From positions 62,001 to 126,000 of the forward strand of contig NZ_SMTE01000013.1 of assembly GCF_004357765.1 (NCBI RefSeq): 64,000 bases of DNA, in the 5' to 3' direction. The translations under genes and the position numbers were made by a program. This DNA is from Pseudomonas putida (GTDB lineage: Bacteria > Pseudomonadota > Gammaproteobacteria > Pseudomonadales > Pseudomonadaceae). Below are positions 32,927 through 42,485 of this stretch, in pieces. The notes beneath the pieces are model-generated. The model worked only from the letters and a program-made list of their open reading frames with translations, had not been told where the DNA came from and did not search any database. How positions within the stretch are numbered: position 1 is the first letter of the stretch; every line of letters starts with the position of its first letter.

Positions 32927-34672
32927 ATGAAAGCCCATGAGATCGCTTACGGTCAGCGCCTGTTGCGCGGCCAGGCGCCGTCCTACGAGCGTCTGCAAGC
33001 GCGGCTGGCCGGCGATGGCAGCGAGCCGCACGACCAGCCGCGTGCCTTGCACTGCGGCTGGGGTCGGCTACTGATCGGCCACACCTACCCCGACCCGGCC
33101 ACCCTGGCCGGGGAGCTGCTGGCCGAGCAGCCCGGCGAGCGTGACATCGCGCTGTACGTGGCCGCTCCCCAGCAATTGCTGGCCCAGGCGCCGCAACAGC
33201 TGTTTCTCGATCCTTCCGATACCCTGCGCCTGTGGTTCACCGACTACCGCCCGGCGCAACGGGTGTTCCGTGGTTTTCGTGTGCGCCGGGCGCACACCGA
33301 AGCAGACTGGCAGGCGATCAACACCCTGTACCAAGCCCGGGGCATGCTGCCGGTCGACCCCAAACTGCTCACCCCGCGCCACCTCGGTGGCCCGGTGTAT
33401 TGGCTGGCCGAGGACGAGGACAGCGGCGCCGTCATCGGCAGCGTGATGGGCCTGAACCACAGCAAGGCCTTCGACGATCCCGAGCACGGCAGCAGCTTGT
33501 GGTGCCTGGCGGTGGATCCGCAGTGCACCCGTCCCGGCGTCGGCGAAGTGCTGGTGCGCCACTTGATCGAGCATTTCATGAGCCGCGGCCTGGCCTACCT
33601 CGACCTGTCGGTGCTGCATGACAACCGCCAGGCCAAGCGTCTGTATGAAAAGCTGGGTTTTCGCAACCTGCCGACCTTCGCGGTCAAGCGCAAGAACGGC
33701 ATCAACCAGCAGCTGTTCCTCGGCCCAGGCCCTGAAGCGGAGCTCAACCCCTATGCACGGATCATCGTCGACGAGGCGTTGCGCCGCGGCATCGAGGTGC
33801 AGGTGGACGACGCCGTGGGCGGTTTGTTCACCCTCAGCCTGGGCGGCCGGCGCATCCGCTGTCGCGAGTCGCTGAGCGACCTGACCAGTGCCGTGACCAT
33901 GACCCTGTGCCAGGACAAACGCCTGACCCGCCAAGCGCTGCACAATGCCGGTCTGCAAGTGCCGGCCCAGCAGTTGGCCGGCAATGCCGACGACAACCTG
34001 GCGTTTCTCGACGAGCACGGCTCGATCGTGGTCAAGCCGGTGGATGGCGAGCAAGGCCAGGGCGTAGCGGTGGGTCTGGAGTCCATCGAGGACGTCATTC
34101 AGGCAGTGGAGCATGCGCGCCAGTTCGACAGCCGGGTGCTGCTCGAAAGCTTCCATGCCGGCAGCGACCTGCGCATCGTGGTGATCGGCTTCGAAGTGGT
34201 GGCGGCGGCCATTCGTCACCCGGCTCAGGTGGTCGGGGATGGCAAGCACAGCATCGGTGAGCTGATCGAGGCGCAGAGTCGGCGCCGCCAGGCCGCCACC
34301 GGGGGCGAAAGCCGCATTCCGTTGGACGACGAAACCGAGCGCACCCTGCGCGCGGCCGGGCTGAGTTACGACGATGTGCTGGAGCCCGGTCGGCGCCTGG
34401 CCGTGCGGCGTACCGCCAACCTGCACACCGGCGGCACCCTGGAGGATGTCACCGAGCGCCTGCACCCGGTGCTGGCCGATGCCGCCGTGCGGGCGGCGCG
34501 TGCCCTGGAGATCCCGGTGGTCGGCCTGGACTTCATGGTGCGCGATGCCGAGCAGCCTGAGTACGTGATCATCGAGGCAAACGAACGGGCCGGGTTGGCC
34601 AACCATGAGCCACAGCCGACCGCCGAGCGATTTGTCGACCTGCTGTTTCCCCATAGCCGGGCCTTGGCGTGA
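32927..34672 (+). CDS. ngg: N-acetylglutaminylglutamine synthetase (GNAT + ATP-grasp)
   Basis: 581 residues. A GNAT acetyltransferase occupies about 95-235 (acetyl-CoA region CLAVDPQCTRPGVGEVLVRHL, DLSVLHDNRQAKRLYEKLGF). An ATP-grasp ligase follows, about 275-580 (VVKPVDGEQGQGV, PVVGLDFMVRD, VIIEANERAGLANH). The fusion makes the acetylated Gln-Gln dipeptide that the upstream amidotransferase turns into NAGGN. The residues before the GNAT domain form a unique N-terminal region. It starts 3 nt after asnO, so the two are translationally close. A REP pair separates it from the M42 gene. Confidence 0.92.
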   Translation: MKAHEIAYGQRLLRGQAPSYERLQARLAGDGSEPHDQPRALHCGWGRLLIGHTYPDPATLAGELLAEQPGERDIALYVAAPQQLLAQAPQQLFLDPSDTLRLWFTDYRPAQRVFRGFRVRRAHTEADWQAINTLYQARGMLPVDPKLLTPRHLGGPVYWLAEDEDSGAVIGSVMGLNHSKAFDDPEHGSSLWCLAVDPQCTRPGVGEVLVRHLIEHFMSRGLAYLDLSVLHDNRQAKRLYEKLGFRNLPTFAVKRKNGINQQLFLGPGPEAELNPYARIIVDEALRRGIEVQVDDAVGGLFTLSLGGRRIRCRESLSDLTSAVTMTLCQDKRLTRQALHNAGLQVPAQQLAGNADDNLAFLDEHGSIVVKPVDGEQGQGVAVGLESIEDVIQAVEHARQFDSRVLLESFHAGSDLRIVVIGFEVVAAAIRHPAQVVGDGKHSIGELIEAQSRRRQAATGGESRIPLDDETERTLRAAGLSYDDVLEPGRRLAVRRTANLHTGGTLEDVTERLHPVLADAAVRAARALEIPVVGLDFMVRDAEQPEYVIIEANERAGLANHEPQPTAERFVDLLFPHSRALA

Positions 34673-34681
34673 GTCAATGAG

Positions 34682-34772
34682 GGCCTCTTCGCGGGACAAG
34701 CCCGCTCCCACAGGAACGCCACCGACCTTAAGGTCGTGAATTACCTGTGGGAGCGGGCTTGCCCGCGAAGAA
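34682..34772. repeat. Inverted REP pair between ngg and the M42 peptidase
   Basis: Copies at 34682-34714 and 34743-34772 face each other. The short spacer contains a 14-bp perfect palindrome CGACCTTAAGGTCG (34723-34736). The pair sits inside a likely operon and could stabilise the upstream asnO-ngg mRNA. Confidence 0.88.
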
Positions 34773-34798
34773 GCCACCGCAATAATCGAGGAGTCCCC

Positions 34799-35983
34799 AT
34801 GTCCGAACGACACCCCGAACCCGATCTCGAATACATGAAACAGGTGCTCCTGGAGATGCTCGCCATCCCCAGCCCCACCGGCTTCACCGACACCATCGTG
34901 CGCTACGTCGCCGAGCGCCTGGACGAGCTGGGCATTCCCTACGAGCTGACCCGCCGCGGCACCATTCGCGCCACCCTCAAGGGCCGGCAGAGTTCGCCAG
35001 ACCGCGCCGTTTCGGCGCACCTGGACACCATCGGCGCCAGCGTACGCCAACTGCAGGACAATGGCCGCCTGGGCCTGTCGCCGGTAGGTTGCTGGTCGAG
35101 CCGCTTCGCCGAGGGCAGCCGGGTCAGCGTGTTCACCGATACCGGTGTTTATCGCGGCAGCGTGCTGCCCCTGATGGCCAGCGGGCATGCCTTCAACACC
35201 GCCATCGACCAGATGCCGATCAGCTGGGAACACGTCGAACTGCGCCTGGACGCCTACTGCGCCACCCGCGCCGACTGTGAAGCGCTGGGGATCAACGTGG
35301 GCGATTTCGTCGCCTTCGACCCCTTGCCCGAGTTCACCGAAAGCGGCCACATCAGCGCCCGCCACCTCGATGACAAGGCCGGTGTGGCCGCCCTGCTGGC
35401 AGCACTCAAGGCCGTGGTGGAAAGTGGCCGCCAGCCACTGATCGACTGCCATCCGTTGTTCACCATCACCGAGGAAACCGGCTCTGGCGCCGCCGCGGCC
35501 CTGCCCTGGGACGTCAGCGAATTCGTCGGCATCGACATCGCCCCGGTCGCACCTGGCCAGGCCTCCAGCGAACACGCCGTGAGCGTGGCCATGCAGGATT
35601 CCTCCGGCCCCTACGACTATCATCTGTCGCGCCACCTGCTGAAGCTGGCCGAAGAGCGCGAGCTGCCGGTACGCCGGGATGTGTTCCGCTACTACTTCAG
35701 CGATGCCCATTCGGCCGTGACCGCCGGACACGACATTCGCACCGCCCTGGTAGCGTTCGGCTGCGACGCCACCCATGGCTACGAGCGTACCCATATCGAC
35801 AGCCTGGCCACCCTCAGCCGTCTGCTGGCAGGCTACCTGCTCAGCCCGCCGGTGTTCGCCAGCGATTCGAATCCGACCAGTGCGTCGCTCGAACGCTTCA
35901 GCCATCAACTGGAGCACGACGCGCAGATGGAGAGCGACACGCGAGTGCCGCCGGTGGACAGTCTGGTGGGGAACAAGACCTAG
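34799..35983 (+). CDS. NAGGN-cluster M42-family metallopeptidase
   Basis: 394 residues. M42/glutamyl-aminopeptidase fold with the di-metal ligands visible in SAHLDTIGAS (His, Asp), HLDDKAG (Asp), TITEETGSGA (Glu pair), IDIAPVAPGQ (Asp) and CDATHGYERTH (His). It is the third member regularly found with the NAGGN amidotransferase and synthetase. Its role there is not proved; turnover of the dipeptide osmolyte is a reasonable guess. The start MSERHPEPDLEYM at 34799 follows CGAGGAG. The C-terminal tail after about 365 is polar and poorly conserved. Confidence 0.88.
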   Translation: MSERHPEPDLEYMKQVLLEMLAIPSPTGFTDTIVRYVAERLDELGIPYELTRRGTIRATLKGRQSSPDRAVSAHLDTIGASVRQLQDNGRLGLSPVGCWSSRFAEGSRVSVFTDTGVYRGSVLPLMASGHAFNTAIDQMPISWEHVELRLDAYCATRADCEALGINVGDFVAFDPLPEFTESGHISARHLDDKAGVAALLAALKAVVESGRQPLIDCHPLFTITEETGSGAAAALPWDVSEFVGIDIAPVAPGQASSEHAVSVAMQDSSGPYDYHLSRHLLKLAEERELPVRRDVFRYYFSDAHSAVTAGHDIRTALVAFGCDATHGYERTHIDSLATLSRLLAGYLLSPPVFASDSNPTSASLERFSHQLEHDAQMESDTRVPPVDSLVGNKT

Positions 35984-36035
35984 ACAGTCGTATTCGCGTA
36001 GGATGGCGCCATTCAACGAGACCTTGCCCACGCCC

Positions 36036-36263
36036 ATGCTGATTCCCTACGACCAACTGCAAGCCGAGACCCTGACCCGCCTGATCGAAGACTTCGTCAC
36101 CCGAGATGGCACCGACAACGGCGACGACACGCCCCTGGAAACCCGCGTACTGCGGGTTCGCCAGGCGTTGGCCAAGGGTCAGGCGTTCATCCTGTTCGAT
36201 CCCGAGAGCCAGCAGTGCCAACTGCTGGCCAAGCACGACGTGCCCCGCGAACTGCTCGACTAA
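36036..36263 (+). CDS. YheU/UPF0270 family protein
   Basis: 75 residues, matching E. coli YheU in length and N-terminus (MLIPYDQL against MLIPWQDL) with LIEDFVTRDGTDNGD. Function is unknown. An ATG 11 codons upstream (36003) is in frame, but the family begins with MLIP. The gene starts 52 bp after the M42 gene and its stop overlaps the rsmI stop by 4 bp on the other strand (36260-36263). Confidence 0.88.
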   Translation: MLIPYDQLQAETLTRLIEDFVTRDGTDNGDDTPLETRVLRVRQALAKGQAFILFDPESQQCQLLAKHDVPRELLD

Positions 36264-36451
36264 GGCTTGACCTTGGCTTTGAACACCTCTCCCGCCTTGA
36301 TCCGCTGGTAGACCTCGCTACGGTGCACCGGCACCTCCCGCGGGGCGGTGATGCCCAGGCGTACCATGCCGTCACGCGACTCGACCACCATGATCACGAT
36401 GTCGCCATCGATGACGATGCGCTCGCCCACTTCTCGCCCGATTACCAGCAT
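36260..36451 (-). CDS. rsmI: CsrA/RsmI-type post-transcriptional regulator
   Basis: 63 residues. CsrA fold that binds GGA motifs in mRNA leaders and blocks translation. The RNA-binding core is kept: V42 and R44 in PVHRSEVYQRI. It differs from RsmA and RsmE by MLVIGREVGE in place of MLILTRK/RxxE and by the DGDIVIMVVE strand, which fits the third paralogue, RsmI, of P. putida. GGAGGAG lies about 6 nt before the ATG. The 3' ends of rsmI and yheU share four bases. Confidence 0.9.
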   Translation of the reverse strand: MLVIGREVGERIVIDGDIVIMVVESRDGMVRLGITAPREVPVHRSEVYQRIKAGEVFKAKVKP

Positions 36452-36580
36452 GCTCCACTCCTCCAACCTGGGGATAAAAGTGGAGCCTGCAGGGAGCAGG
36501 TGGGCTGACTCAACACCTCCAGAGCGAAAGAGACCGATCCCACGAAAGTAGGTAAAACAACCTACAGACGCGCCCTACAA

Positions 36581-37390
36581 TCAGCGTGATTGGGCCTTGC
36601 CACGCATCTTCATGGCCATCTCCGCCATCTCGTCGTACAGCCGCTCAGGCGCCTGACGCTTGAGCATCCAGGCATCACGCCCGGCTTCATGGGGCAGGAT
36701 CAGAAATTCGCCCGCAGCCACCTGTTGGTGAATGTAATCGGCGATCTGCGCGGCGCTGATCGGCGAACCTTGCAGCAGCTTGCCGACCTGGGCCTTCATC
36801 GCCGGGTCAGGGCCGCGGAAGGAGTCGAGCAGGTTGGTCTGGAAGAACGACGGGCACACCACGTGCACCGCCACTTCCAATTGCCGCAGCTCTACCAGCA
36901 GGCTCTCTGACAGCGCCAGCACCCCGGCCTTGGCGACGTTGTAGTTGCTCATGCCCGGCCCCTGCATCAGCGCGGCCATGGAGGCGATGTTGACGATACG
37001 CCCCTTGCTGCGTTCGAGCAGTGGCAGAAAAGCCTTGCAGCCCTTGACCACGCCCATCAGGTTGACCGCGATCTGCCAGTCCCAGTCCTCCAGCGACAGC
37101 TCGGCGAAAAAGCCGCCCGAGGCCACTCCGGCGTTGTTGACGATCACGTCGATGCCCCCGAAGTTCGCCTCGCAGGCCTGCGCCAGGGCGGTCAGCTGGC
37201 TGTAGTCGCGCACGTCGCAACGCTGGGTGAAGCCATCGCCACCGGCGGCGCGTACCTGTTCGAGGGTTTCGCGCAGGGCCGGCTCGTTGAGGTCGGCCAG
37301 CGCCAGGCGCCAACCCTCGCGCGCCCAGCGCAGGGCGATCTCGCGACCGAGGCCGGAACCGGCGCCGGTGATCATGATGCGGTTTTGCAT
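36581..37390 (-). CDS. Short-chain dehydrogenase/reductase
   Basis: 269 residues. Classical SDR: TGAGSGLGREIALRW (NAD(P) site), VIVNNAGVASGG, catalytic Ser in IVNIASMAAL and YNVAKAG (Tyr, Lys). The N-terminal MQNRIMITGAGSG sets the start at 37390; 71 upstream codons in frame are not family-like. Substrate is unknown. It precedes rsmI on the same strand, with the 129-bp gap likely holding the rsmI promoter. Confidence 0.9.
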   Translation of the reverse strand: MQNRIMITGAGSGLGREIALRWAREGWRLALADLNEPALRETLEQVRAAGGDGFTQRCDVRDYSQLTALAQACEANFGGIDVIVNNAGVASGGFFAELSLEDWDWQIAVNLMGVVKGCKAFLPLLERSKGRIVNIASMAALMQGPGMSNYNVAKAGVLALSESLLVELRQLEVAVHVVCPSFFQTNLLDSFRGPDPAMKAQVGKLLQGSPISAAQIADYIHQQVAAGEFLILPHEAGRDAWMLKRQAPERLYDEMAEMAMKMRGKAQSR

Positions 37391-37617
37391 GGTGGCAGGG
37401 CCTTGTCTTGTGGGGGTGTGGCTTGAGTCTAAACAAGGCCTGGGAGCGAAGCAGGATTCATCAGGGTAGTGAATGGGCAGCCATGACTCGCCGCAGCCAG
37501 CGAACAGGCCCGCACGACGCCACACAAAATGGAATCTTTCCCAAGCGGCGCCAGTCCGATTTATCAAGAGGCCAGCGATACCAGGCCCTTGACCCTCAAC
37601 CACGCAAGGATTTCGCC

Positions 37618-37770
37618 ATGACCACGATTCTCATCATCATCCTGATCCTGCTGTTGATTGGTGGCTTACCGGTCTTCCCGCATTCGCGCAGCTGGGGTTA
37701 CGGCCCATCCGGCATCGTCGGCGCGGTGCTGGTGGTCCTGCTGGTACTGTTGTTGCTCGGGATGATATGA
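37618..37770 (+). CDS. DUF3309-type small membrane protein
   Basis: 50 residues: a hydrophobic N-terminal helix ([19 protein letters not shown]), a short polar turn [10 protein letters not shown] and a second helix ([15 protein letters not shown]). This is the layout of DUF3309, common in Pseudomonas and stress-associated; function unknown. CAAGGATTTCGCC gives a good ribosome site. Its last 105 bp run antisense to the end of the sensor-kinase frame. Confidence 0.82.
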   Translation: MTTILIIILILLLIGGLPVFPHSRSWGYGPSGIVGAVLVVLLVLLLLGMI

Positions 37771-40700
37771 CTCTGCCAGGTCCTGCCCGGCGTGGCGATC
37801 GAGCTGCTGTTCGAGACGGCGCATGGCGTCTCCCATGGCACTGACCGCCAGGCCGAGCGCGGCCTGGTCGAACGGTTCGGCTTGGCAACAGCGCTCCACC
37901 TGTTCGCACAACGCCACCAGCGCCTCGAGCCGTGCAATGCGAGCGCATCCCTTGATGCGATGGGCCAGCGGCGCCAGGGCCTCAGGCTCATCGCCGAGGT
38001 TTTGCAGGCGCAACAAGTCTTCGTGGTTGCTGGCGCGCAAGTCGCCGAGCAACGCCCTGAGCGCGGCTTCGTCGTTGCCGACCAGACGCCGCAGGTGCGC
38101 AAGGTTGAGCAGGATCTCCTGACCACTGGCATGCCCCGTTGGTCGCACCCTGGCCAGGGCCTGGCTCAGGCTGTCGAGGTCCAGTGGTTTGAACAGGCAC
38201 TCATCCATCCCGGCCTCGCAGCCGCGTCGGCGATCCACCTCTTGGGCGCTGGCGGTCAGGCCGATCAGCCGACAGCGGGGCCGCCTATGGCGTCGCTCAT
38301 GCAGACGGATGGCCCGGGACAGGCCATGGCCATCCAGAATCGGCATGTTGCAATCGCTGATGACCACATCGAACGGCTGCTTGAGCCATAGACGCAGGGC
38401 CTGCGCGCCATCTTCCGCGACCTGGGAGCGATGCCCCAGATAGGCCAGTTGCTGCTCCAACAACTGCCGATTGGCCGGATAGTCGTCGACCACCAGCACC
38501 CGCAACCGCACGCCAGGTTCGACCTGCGCCACGGTTGGCCCAGGGGGTGGGCCGGTGCCTGGCAGCAACGGCAGCTTGAGTTGCACCTGCACCTCGGTAC
38601 CCTCGCCCAATGTGCTGCGCACGAGCAGTTGGCCGCCCATCAGCTGGCAGAGCTTGCGACTGATATTCAGACCCAGACCGGTACTGGTGCGAGGCGACTG
38701 GCAATGGTTACTGGCCTGGCGGAACGGCTGGCCCAGGGCTGCCAACTCACTGGCGGCGATGCCGACACCACTGTCCTTGACCCGCAGTACGACATCGAGC
38801 TGCCCGTCTGCCGGCTGCGCCTGCAAGCTGACCAGGATCCGCCCACGTTGGGTGAACTTGATCGCATTGCTCAGCAGGTTGGCCAGCACTTGCTTGAAAC
38901 GTAAAGGATCGAGCATGACTTCAGCCCCCACCGCCCCCTGGGACTGCATCTGCAGCTCCAGGCCCTTGCCGCGGGCCAACTGCTCGAACAACTGCACCAC
39001 CCGTCCGACCAACTCGCTCACCCGCACCTGTTGCGGCGCAAGCTGCAAGTGCCCGGTCTCGATGCGGGTGATGTCGAGAATGTCGCCGATCAGCTCTTTG
39101 AGCCCGCGTGCCGCCTCGGTGGCGACCTCCAGGGCCTGATGATCGGGCACGCCCTGGGCCGCCTTGCGCTGGGCCAGTTCGAGCATACCCAGCACTGCAT
39201 GCAGCGGCGTCCGTATCTCGTGGCTGATGGTGGCGAGGAACTCGGTCTTGGCCTGGTTGGCCGCGTCCGCCGCCCGCCTGGCCCGCCGCAACCGCACCTG
39301 CAGGCGGCGCAGATAGCGAATCCACAGCAAAGCCACCAGCAACAAACAGGACGCAATGCCGAAACCCAGCAGCACCTTGCTCCGGTGGCGTGACCAACCG
39401 TTGTCGGGAACCACCATCGGGTTGCGCCAACGCCGGACCAGCGCGGCGGTCTCATGGGGCGTCAGGCTCAACAGCGCGCTGTCGATGATGCCCAGCAATT
39501 CGCTGGCACCTCGGGCGCCGGCCAGGGCGAAGTGCGCTGGCGGCACCGCCAGACTGGCACTGATCTGCAACTGCCCTGGATACCAGCGCGCAACCAGAGG
39601 GCGTGCGTCATCGAGGGTCAGCAGAGCAGCGTCGACCTGGCCATCGGCGACGGCGTGCAAGGCTTGCAGCGGGCTGTGCAGCAAACGCTGGCGCACCTGC
39701 GGGTAACGCTCGTGCATCAGTTGCACCATGGCACTGCCCCAGACCAGCGCCACTTGCCTACCGGCCAGTTGCTCGAGGCTGGCCGGCGCTCGTGCGCCCG
39801 TGCGACTGACCAGCACCCGTGAAGCAGCGAGGTAGGCGCGACTGAAACCCAGGCGCTGTGCCAGGCTGTCGCTGTAGGGTAATCCAGCGATCAGTTGCGC
39901 CTGGCCCTGGGCCACCTGGCCGATCATCTGCTCGACCCCTGTCCCGGTCTGGACATCGAACTCCAGGCCCGTGCGCCGGGTGATCAGTTGCAGCACGTCC
40001 AGTGTGAGTCCCCGCAACTGACCCTTGCTGTCGCGGTAGCTCAGCGGCAGCAACTGATCATCCACCAGAACCCGCACCTTGGGATTGGCAGCCAGCCAGC
40101 GCCGCTGATCCGCAGTCAAGCGCACCGTCCGGGCCGAACGCACCAGGCTCGCCTCCGGGCTCCAGCGTTTCTGGATGCGCGCTCGTTGGTCCGCGCCGAT
40201 ATCGTTCAGCACCGCCTCCACCAACCGCGCCAGTGGCGTGCCGTTGTCGAGCATGGCAAAGCCAAGCCCCTGACCCGGCAGACCGGCCTCGCCGACTTCC
40301 TCCACCCCGCTGAACGGGCTGCGTCCCTGCAAGTAGCGGGCGATGAGGGCATTGCCCAGGTACAGGTCGGCTTGACCGAGGGCCAGTGCGGCCAAGGCAC
40401 TGAAGGCGGTGGGATGCACCTGCAGGTCGGCGCGGGGGAAGTGCTGGTTGACCTGCTCGGCGCTGCGATAGCCGTCGACCATCACCAGGCGCAGCGGTGC
40501 CGGTCCCTCGCTGACCGCCGACCGCTCCTGGGCCAGCAGCACCGGCAGGTCTTCTGCATACGGTGATGAGGGACGCAGGCCAGCCTGCAACGCCTGCTCG
40601 GTGGTGACCGAGCCAAGCAGGTCGACCGTGCCCTCGCGCAACGCCGCGACCGCCGCGTCGAACGAGCCGAACACCTGCACCTGCAGGTCCAGACGCAGGT

Positions 40701-40953
40701 GTTCGGCCAGCAGTTTTGCATAATCGGCGGTGATGCCTTCGTAGGCGCGTCCAGTGCCGAGGATATCCAGCGGCGGTTGATCGTTGCCCAACACGCCAAG
40801 GCGCAACACCCGCTGGCGCCACAGCCAGCGCAGATCACCGCTGCTCGGCTCGGCGGGCGCCCCCTCGAAGACCGCACGACCGTGGACCTGCGGCGCCGCC
40901 AGGACGGGCATGGCATACACACAACACAGCACCAGCAGCCAGATTGCACGCAC
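37666..40953 (-). CDS. BvgS/EvgS-like hybrid phosphorelay sensor kinase
   Basis: About 1095 residues from a GTG at 40953 that gives a clean signal peptide ([19 protein letters not shown]); an ATG at 41013 would overlap the regulator by 58 bp. Two periplasmic Venus-flytrap domains (about 40-265 and 285-510) are followed by a TM (about 527-546), HisKA with His578 (ISHEIRTPL), an HATPase ([19 protein letters not shown]), a receiver with Asp867 ([11 protein letters not shown]) and an HPt with His998 ([14 protein letters not shown]). The final ~34 residues (from about SYHPEQQQY) are the antisense of the DUF3309 gene and look non-native, as if the original stop was lost. It should pass phosphate to the adjacent LuxR-type regulator and control the fimbrial genes. 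Confidence 0.88.
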   Translation of the reverse strand: MRAIWLLVLCCVYAMPVLAAPQVHGRAVFEGAPAEPSSGDLRWLWRQRVLRLGVLGNDQPPLDILGTGRAYEGITADYAKLLAEHLRLDLQVQVFGSFDAAVAALREGTVDLLGSVTTEQALQAGLRPSSPYAEDLPVLLAQERSAVSEGPAPLRLVMVDGYRSAEQVNQHFPRADLQVHPTAFSALAALALGQADLYLGNALIARYLQGRSPFSGVEEVGEAGLPGQGLGFAMLDNGTPLARLVEAVLNDIGADQRARIQKRWSPEASLVRSARTVRLTADQRRWLAANPKVRVLVDDQLLPLSYRDSKGQLRGLTLDVLQLITRRTGLEFDVQTGTGVEQMIGQVAQGQAQLIAGLPYSDSLAQRLGFSRAYLAASRVLVSRTGARAPASLEQLAGRQVALVWGSAMVQLMHERYPQVRQRLLHSPLQALHAVADGQVDAALLTLDDARPLVARWYPGQLQISASLAVPPAHFALAGARGASELLGIIDSALLSLTPHETAALVRRWRNPMVVPDNGWSRHRSKVLLGFGIASCLLLVALLWIRYLRRLQVRLRRARRAADAANQAKTEFLATISHEIRTPLHAVLGMLELAQRKAAQGVPDHQALEVATEAARGLKELIGDILDITRIETGHLQLAPQQVRVSELVGRVVQLFEQLARGKGLELQMQSQGAVGAEVMLDPLRFKQVLANLLSNAIKFTQRGRILVSLQAQPADGQLDVVLRVKDSGVGIAASELAALGQPFRQASNHCQSPRTSTGLGLNISRKLCQLMGGQLLVRSTLGEGTEVQVQLKLPLLPGTGPPPGPTVAQVEPGVRLRVLVVDDYPANRQLLEQQLAYLGHRSQVAEDGAQALRLWLKQPFDVVISDCNMPILDGHGLSRAIRLHERRHRRPRCRLIGLTASAQEVDRRRGCEAGMDECLFKPLDLDSLSQALARVRPTGHASGQEILLNLAHLRRLVGNDEAALRALLGDLRASNHEDLLRLQNLGDEPEALAPLAHRIKGCARIARLEALVALCEQVERCCQAEPFDQAALGLAVSAMGDAMRRLEQQLDRHAGQDLAESYHPEQQQYQQDHQHRADDAGWAVTPAARMREDR

Positions 40954-40955
40954 GG

Positions 40956-41582
40956 TCAGATCAGTTGGTTGCGACGAGCGAAATCCGCCAGGTCGATCAG
41001 GGAGTTGAGGCACAGCTTTTCCAGCAGACGCCCCTTGTAGGTACTGACCGTCTTGTTGCTGAGCAGCATGGCGTCTCCGACGGCCTTGTTGCTCAGCCCG
41101 CGGGCCAGGTGCTGCAGGATCATCAGCTCACGGTCGCTGAGCCGGGCGATGCGCTGTGCATCGGTGGCGCGCCGCTCCTGGCTGTTCACCGAACTGCGCG
41201 GCACGTCCGGGAAATAGGTGAAGCCCGACAGCACCGCGCGCACCGCCTTGCTCAGCTCATCCAGGTCGTTGGTCTTGGACACGAACCCGGCAGCCCCGGC
41301 CTGGATGCAGCGCAGGCAATAGGCTTCGGCCTGGTGCGAGGTCAACACGAGGATCTTCACCGGACGCTCCAGGCGCTGGATCCGCGCGATGACTTCCATG
41401 CCGTCCAGCCCAGGCAGACTGATGTCGAGGATGACGATGTCCGGCGCCAGTTCTCGGGCCATGTGCACCGCCTCCATGCCATTGGCGGCCTGGCCGATGA
41501 CTTCCAGGCGCTCGCGGCGCAACAGCGTGCACACCGTGGCACGGATGAAAGGATGGTCGTCGACCACCAATGCTCTGTTCAT
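40956..41582 (-). CDS. LuxR/FixJ-type response regulator (BvgA/EvgA-like)
   Basis: 208 residues. The receiver has Asp8-Asp9 (VVDDHPF), phospho-acceptor Asp53 (IVILDISLPGLDG) and Lys near 103 (VSKTNDLDEL). The C-terminal LuxR helix-turn-helix spans about 145-205 (LSDRELMILQHLARGLSNKAV, NKTVSTYKGRLLEKL). The start MNRALVVDDHPF at 41582 has GCGAGGAC upstream. It lies between the fimbrial chaperone (39 bp upstream) and its kinase (2 bp downstream), which argues for one operon and for control of the fimbriae. The dyads at 42454 and 46848 are candidate targets. Confidence 0.9.
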   Translation of the reverse strand: MNRALVVDDHPFIRATVCTLLRRERLEVIGQAANGMEAVHMARELAPDIVILDISLPGLDGMEVIARIQRLERPVKILVLTSHQAEAYCLRCIQAGAAGFVSKTNDLDELSKAVRAVLSGFTYFPDVPRSSVNSQERRATDAQRIARLSDRELMILQHLARGLSNKAVGDAMLLSNKTVSTYKGRLLEKLCLNSLIDLADFARRNQLI

Positions 41583-41621
41583 GCATGTCCTCGCTTGGCT
41601 GACACCTGGAGGCACCGGAGG

Positions 41622-42350
41622 TCAGCCCTCCAGCACCATGGCTTTGCGGTTGGCACCTTCGTGCAGCTCGAACTGATGCACCTTGGCGGCCTCGCCTTCG
41701 AACCTGCGGCTACGACCGGGCAGCAGGTGGTGCTTGGTGGCCGGTTCACATTGCTGGTCGAGGCTCTGGCACTGGCGGAAATGGTCGAGCACCACGGTCG
41801 TGTTGCCTTGGTTGCTCACGGTCAATGCTCCGGCCTTGCGGCTGACCGAGGTCTGATAGCGGGTGTCGGCCGGGCGCACGAACAGTAGCGTGCCGTAACC
41901 GGCCAACAGGTTGACGCCCGCCTTGAGGCTGTCGCGGTACTCCTGCGCTTGCTGGTCATCCACGGCAAAACCATCGCCCGTTTCCGGCAGCACCGGAATG
42001 AACCGCAGCCGGTAGTAACGCTCCCGGTCGCGTTCTCCCCGGTACAGCAGGCGCACCGCCTGCATGCCGTGGGCCGGCACGATCAGCCGGGCCGGGCTGA
42101 CCACCAGCCCCCGCTGCGCCATGGCCTGCCCGTCCACCGCGACTTCGCGGGGCGGGCCCTCGCCTTCATAGACCAGCTCGACCACGCTGACCTTGACGAA
42201 GGCGGTGGCATCACCGCCGTTGCGTATGCGTTTGAGCAAGGTGCTCCTGCCGTCTTCAAGGTAGTCATACAGCCCGCCGACGTTAAGCTCCGGCCCTGCC
42301 TGTGCCAGGCAAGGCGTCAGCGCAAGGCAAAGCACTCGCAACAGCTTCAT
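41622..42350 (-). CDS. Periplasmic fimbrial chaperone (alternate/CS1 type)
   Basis: 242 residues. Signal peptide (MKLLRVLCLALTPCLAQA) then two Ig-like domains: RLIVPAHGMQAVRLLYRGERDRERYYRLRFIPVLP carries the G1/F1-type strands typical of pilus chaperones, and NTTVVLDHFRQC follows in domain 2. It should deliver pilin subunits to the usher. The start at 42350 has GGAGAATGAAC upstream. It has its own upstream region (42351-42485) containing the dyad, and is followed by the response regulator and kinase. Confidence 0.85.
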   Translation of the reverse strand: MKLLRVLCLALTPCLAQAGPELNVGGLYDYLEDGRSTLLKRIRNGGDATAFVKVSVVELVYEGEGPPREVAVDGQAMAQRGLVVSPARLIVPAHGMQAVRLLYRGERDRERYYRLRFIPVLPETGDGFAVDDQQAQEYRDSLKAGVNLLAGYGTLLFVRPADTRYQTSVSRKAGALTVSNQGNTTVVLDHFRQCQSLDQQCEPATKHHLLPGRSRRFEGEAAKVHQFELHEGANRKAMVLEG

Positions 42351-42453
42351 CCGTTCATTCTCCAAGGCGGCCATCATTGATAGCCAATCAACATCATCGC
42401 GCGCATTGTGATCACAATCTGCGCACGTAAACTGCAGGAAGATTCCCTATCTC

Positions 42454-42476
42454 TTGTCGAAATTTCCTAACGACAA
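42454..42476 (-). promoter_or_regulatory. Dyad site upstream of the chaperone/regulator unit
   Basis: TTGTCG and CGACAA form a perfect 6-bp inverted repeat around the 11-bp spacer AAATTTCCTAA. A second copy, identical at 20 of 23 positions, lies at 46848-46870 before the pilin gene. It sits 103 bp upstream of the chaperone ATG, in the only non-coding gap of the downstream half of the cluster. The spacer contains TTTCCTA, which resembles the heptad I recall for BvgA targets. Candidate binding site of the adjacent LuxR-type regulator (inference). Confidence 0.6.
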
Positions 42477-42485
42477 CCCTCGGCC

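Noticed and set aside
31157-36037. Long minus-strand frames (631 and 989 codons) opposite the NAGGN genes
   Set aside because: Shadows of asnO, ngg and the M42 gene; they cross intergenic REPs and have no start signals.
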